DNA of 64,000 bases. Origin: Xestospongia muta. Lineage: Eukaryota; Porifera; Demospongiae; Haplosclerida; Petrosiidae. A program made the position numbers and the translations under genes. The notes beneath the pieces were generated by a model. It ran no database searches. It had not been told where the DNA came from and was given only the letters and a program-made list of their open reading frames with translations. Where the stretch lies: positions 25,664,745-25,728,744 of the forward strand of contig OY848917.1 in NCBI GenBank assembly GCA_963693285.1, written 5' to 3'. Below are positions 63,301 through 64,000 of the stretch, piece after piece (positions within the stretch are counted from its first letter, which is position 1; every line of letters begins with the position of its first letter).

Positions 63301-63519
63301 AGCTACATCACTACAACAATCATTCCATTTGTGACAGTATTGATCACAATAGCATCCTTTGTGAGAACATTGTGGTGACAAGAACAATGAACAACATCCA
63401 GAATAGCTGAGATTAAGTGCTAAACATGAACCTTAAATAAACATATAAACATCTTGATTTGGTTTCTAGTGCTTATTTACCTTCCATAGGTGATGTAGGT
63501 GAAGGTGTAAATGTTGTAT
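51476..63519 (-). CDS. SMB-repeat extracellular protein gene (5' end beyond window)
   Basis: Array of phase 1-1 exons in minus-strand order. Linkers (L): 63519-63481, 62913-62800, 60880-60758, 60319-60197, 59710-59588, 58523-58404, 57502-57380, 56916-56794, 55908-55786, 53315-53280, 51716-51678. SMB (S): 63431-63258, 62750-62559, 60147-59956, 59538-59347, 57326-57135, 55731-55534, 53230-53039, 51633-51476. Gly/Ser exons (G): 58891-58841, 57818-57738, 56358-56254. All join in phase. The last SMB exon runs into TAA at 51478-51476, giving a plausible C-terminus. SMB domains are small disulphide-knotted extracellular binding modules, so the product is probably secreted or surface-bound and mucin-like. 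No signal peptide or initiator is inside the window. Linker 59710-59588 has an in-frame stop, so it must be skipped or the gene is damaged. Confidence 0.7.
51678..51716 (-). CDS. Short linker exon (last unit)
   Basis: 39-bp phase 1-1 exon: TTITPSPIPPTK. Pairs with the unit-1 linker at 63481-63519. Confidence 0.65.
52030..52950 (-). mobile_element. Ty3/gypsy retrotransposon fragment (RNase H-integrase)
   Basis: Minus-strand order: RNase H pieces at about 52948-52800 (SAYGLGAIILQQQMNA, LLLLAYDRFAKYDLGK), then the integrase core at 52790-52440 (VTDNKPQFNSKN, SPYYPYSSGMAERAVKIIK, YMALMTYRATPL), then an integrase C-terminal stretch at about 52270-52130 (SSYVVDTLSGQFIRNR). Several frameshifts and stops are present. 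A short (GTA)n-type expansion at 52720-52739 lies within the integrase. It sits in the same relative position after an SMB exon as the 61-62 kb fragment. Confidence 0.82.
53039..53230 (-). CDS. SMB-like exon (unit 8)
   Basis: SCLLLNLNYSGCC, SNNGCYCDKDCYDLNDCC and DIADIGC, then a tail ending TLTPTDTAG. Sister of unit 2, about 9.5 kb away; both are followed by gypsy fragments. Confidence 0.82.
53280..53315 (-). CDS. Short linker exon (unit 8)
   Basis: 36-bp phase 1-1 exon: TILTPTPTVLQ. It is the unit-2 linker reduced to its C-terminal end. Confidence 0.6.
53650..55025. repeat. Tandemly duplicated non-coding repeat of about 790 bp
   Basis: Two copies, about 53650-54215 and 54450-55015, share long stretches (acagttacaaaacacactat versus acagttccaaaacacattat, and ctcttattcaaagagtatgg in both). 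A minus-strand frame near 54110-54215 is open in copy 1 (TSLNSEGYMRSS) but has a stop in copy 2. A (TA)n tract lies between them at 54308-54354. Confidence 0.6.
55045..55145 (-). pseudogene. Decayed SMB fragment
   Basis: The plus strand shows the SMB-like motif complement (ctatatcactacaacaatca, ccattattgtcaca). The minus-strand frame (NNGCYCCQYC) breaks at a stop before the CC-D region. Confidence 0.6.
55534..55731 (-). CDS. Divergent SMB-like exon (unit 8a)
   Basis: 198-bp phase 1-1 exon: GCLSLHLSYSGCC, STTCSVNECFCDEFC, FYNDCCNDIADIFC, then a SSSTPTLTDTHG tail. The most divergent intact SMB copy; all ten cysteines are kept. Confidence 0.78.
55786..55908 (-). CDS. Ser/Thr linker exon (unit 8a)
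   Basis: TSNETPHLLTSNTNF, ending TSTPTVHQ; phase 1-1. Confidence 0.65.
56254..56358 (-). CDS. Gly/Ser linker exon G3
   Basis: 105-bp phase 1-1 exon: DSKFSSESGSGFKLG, then RSGSGSGSGIT; donor gtgagt. The longest of the three Gly/Ser exons. Confidence 0.62.
56700..56740 (-). pseudogene. SMB exon stub
   Basis: The acceptor and the first codons (GSCLPLNL) are present, then the sequence passes into unrelated AT-rich DNA. The rest of the exon and its donor are deleted. Confidence 0.65.
56794..56916 (-). CDS. Ser/Thr linker exon (unit 7b)
   Basis: TSIKTPSSLTSRTTF, ending TLTPIVPP; phase 1-1. The SMB exon that should follow survives only as a stub near 56740. Confidence 0.62.
57135..57326 (-). CDS. 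SMB-like exon (unit 7)
   Basis: SCLALNLNYSGCC, SCKNNGCYCDQRCHNLKDCC and DITDIGC, then a PTPTPTDTFG tail; phase 1-1. Confidence 0.82.
57380..57502 (-). CDS. Ser/Thr linker exon (unit 7)
   Basis: KSVETLTSLTSSTTF, ending MPTPNVTP; phase 1-1, 123 bp. Confidence 0.65.
57738..57818 (-). CDS. Gly/Ser linker exon G2
   Basis: 81-bp phase 1-1 exon: ESDSGSGFRSGSGTGF, then KLESGSGSSIN. Intact acceptor acag and donor gtaagt. Confidence 0.65.
58110..58354 (-). pseudogene. Decayed SMB exon (unit 6)
   Basis: The beginning (GCLALNLSYS) and parts of the CC region are recognisable, but stops, frameshifts and an internal insertion of unrelated sequence abolish the cysteine pattern. Confidence 0.7.
58404..58523 (-). 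CDS. Ser/Thr linker exon (unit 6)
   Basis: 120-bp phase 1-1 exon: SSIETLHPLTSTTF..., ending TPTLAVFQ. It is followed by a decayed SMB exon. Confidence 0.6.
58841..58891 (-). CDS. Gly/Ser linker exon G1
   Basis: 51-bp phase 1-1 exon: SGSGFRLGSGSGSGIN. The usual acceptor acag is mutated to acaa, and an internal ag appears to be used, shortening the exon. Homologous to the Gly/Ser linker that opens the NIDO cassette of the neighbouring protease gene. Confidence 0.55.
59347..59538 (-). CDS. SMB-like exon (unit 5)
   Basis: Peptide identical to unit 4 at an offset of exactly 609 bp, although the linker upstream has diverged and carries a stop. This suggests a recent local duplication or gene conversion over the SMB exon. 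Confidence 0.75.
59588..59710 (-). pseudogene. Linker exon with in-frame stop (unit 5)
   Basis: Homologous to 60197-60319, but the 21st codon is TAA (59651-59649) where unit 4 has a Ser codon. Acceptor and donor are kept, so skipping this phase 1-1 exon would preserve frame. Confidence 0.75.
59956..60147 (-). CDS. SMB-like exon (unit 4)
   Basis: SCVALNLTYSGCC, SNNGCYCDQLCHNTEDCC and DIADIDC, then a SPTPTPSNSTG tail. The encoded peptide is identical to unit 5, 609 bp away. Confidence 0.82.
60197..60319 (-). CDS. Ser/Thr linker exon (unit 4)
   Basis: TSFETPSSLRSSTTF, ending TPTPTVSQ; phase 1-1 with a GTATAC donor. It is the intact counterpart of the stop-containing linker at 59588-59710. Confidence 0.65.
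60758..60880 (-). CDS. Ser/Thr linker exon without an SMB partner (unit 3)
   Basis: TSFETPSSLTNSTTF, ending TPTVPK; phase 1-1. No SMB exon lies between it and the next linker at 60319, so its SMB exon was lost or never copied. Confidence 0.62.
61209..62462 (-). mobile_element. Ty3/gypsy retrotransposon fragment (gag-protease-RT start)
   Basis: Minus-strand order: a CCHC zinc knuckle at about 62436-62209 (CYSCNRIGHFKSKC, preceded by further Cys/His), an aspartic protease motif LDTGAEVTF at about 62100-62010, and the start of reverse transcriptase at 61987-61680 (YPSLFSGLGRF, YEIQLKPGT then a stop, VPFPSRKKVQEEL). A small RNase H piece at 61270-61209 (NGLGTVILQQQMNA) follows after an internal deletion. 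Frame breaks and deletions make it inactive. It sits in an intron of the SMB array gene in the same orientation. Confidence 0.8.
61359..61667 (-). CDS. Unrecognised 102-codon frame inside the gypsy remnant
   Basis: Open from MYGNFLSHYKGGG to KSVRS, with CRCNLNRDKCEFHKDFL and YCEDEETSVNFLAEKIY. It replaces most of the reverse transcriptase where the element is deleted, and its composition differs from the intronic surroundings. It could be a captured host exon, part of another element, or chance. No family is recognised. Confidence 0.3.
   Translation of the reverse strand: MYGNFLSHYKGGGANCKVLKYGTSTKRCRCNLNRDKCEFHKDFLIKNNISSDISYCEDEETSVNFLAEKIYRYANQLGKFNPSLSELSQTLCELLSTKSVRS
62559..62750 (-). 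CDS. SMB-like exon (unit 2)
   Basis: 192-bp phase 1-1 exon: SCLSLNLNYSGCC, SNNGCYCDKACYDLNDCC, then a PSPTPTPTDTAG tail. Its downstream flank holds the gag/protease end of a gypsy element. It matches unit 8 (53039-53230) almost residue for residue. Confidence 0.82.
62800..62913 (-). CDS. Ser/Thr linker exon (unit 2)
   Basis: Phase 1-1, 114 bp: TSVKTLSSVSNSTNF, ending TPTPTVLQ. Shares the TPTPTV ending with most linkers of the array. Confidence 0.68.
63258..63431 (-). CDS. SMB-like exon (unit 1)
   Basis: GSCLALNLSYSGCC, SPQCSHKGCYCDQYC and WNDCCSDVANISC. The donor is shifted by a one-base loss (act t-GTAAGAC), but the phase is retained. Most similar to the last SMB exon at 51476-51633. Confidence 0.78.
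63481..63519 (-). CDS. Short linker exon (unit 1)
   Basis: 39-bp phase 1-1 exon encoding DTTFTPSPTSPME. It closely resembles the linker of the last unit (51716-51678, TITPSPIPP), pairing the first visible and last units of the array. Confidence 0.65.
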
Positions 63520-63679
63520 CTAGGTAAAATGACAAAAAAATGATAATTGTTATATCATGAAAGTTATAACGATCACATCACTAATTGTATATATAATCAC
63601 TACCTTGTACATGAACATTTAGAAAGAAAATAAATAAATCTTCACAAGATGGTAATTTTTAAGACAAACATATAAAAAT

Positions 63680-63774
63680 TTAAAGCACATGCAATGAAAA
63701 GCACATTAAATGTAAAAAATAGATTCTTATTTTATATTTTAATTATATTATATAATATTATATTTTAATATAAA

Positions 63775-63821
<47 letters not shown>

Positions 63822-64000
63822 TTATTTTAAAAGTTTTATCCATTTTAGAAAGACATTTATCAGCAATTATATTCACATAGATCCAGTCTATATACACTTA
63901 AAAATGCATTAAAAGATAACATGTTAGTTGATAACACAGTTCCAAAACACATTATATTTAGAGCAATTTAGTATGGAAATAGTTAAGACAAATCAGGTTT
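63680..64000. repeat. Partial third copy of the 54.2-kb repeat, cut by the window edge
   Basis: Matches 54215-54537 nearly base for base, including the (TA)n tract and the sequence ending agacaaatcaggttt, at an offset of about 9.46 kb. Confidence 0.85.

Overview
The window is AT-rich animal DNA with short phase-compatible introns, many (TA)n tracts and tandemly repeated domain exons. Ankyrin repeats ending in a Death domain, somatomedin-B-like (SMB) and NIDO modules, and tight gene spacing together fit a demosponge such as Amphimedon. That is an inference from gene style, not a database match. No CRISPR, operon or prokaryotic signal, and no tRNA or rRNA gene, was recognised.

Layout. Positions 1-5.2 kb hold no convincing gene. 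They contain a roughly 300-bp inverted-repeat element, a (TA)n tract, a CpG-bearing patch with an NRF-1-like site near 3.3 kb, and a GC-richer repeat-like stretch at 4.5-5.0 kb. From 5.2 to 39.1 kb the plus strand carries one very large ankyrin exon array. I count 63 exon-sized ankyrin units: 55 intact, 3 with a mutated splice donor and 5 truncated. Nearly all are 99 bp, one repeat per exon, and all introns are phase 0. Five short phase-1 exons follow, the last encoding a Death domain. The array has a higher-order structure: a block of about 5.8 kb is duplicated, 880-bp and about 850-bp sub-units are duplicated again, and a 2,115-bp unit is duplicated with no difference seen at the sites compared.

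From 48.4 down to 41.2 kb the minus strand encodes a secreted proteinase-K-like subtilisin (S8). Its last protease exon splices in frame to NIDO, Ser/Thr linker, SMB-like and second NIDO exons. The whole chain is 3,060 nt with no frame break, about 1,019 aa. From 63.5 down to 51.5 kb the minus strand holds a second exon array of alternating Ser/Thr/Pro linker exons and SMB-like exons, all phase 1-1. It has decayed copies, one linker with a stop codon, and fragments of a Ty3/gypsy retrotransposon carried in two duplicated units. The upstream end of this gene lies beyond the right edge.

All three transcription units use symmetric exons (phase 0-0 or 1-1), so exons can be duplicated, lost or skipped without shifting frame. 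The ankyrin-Death protein is probably intracellular signalling or innate-recognition machinery. The two minus-strand genes are probably secreted or extracellular-matrix proteins that share SMB and Gly/Ser linker modules and have likely exchanged or duplicated exons locally.
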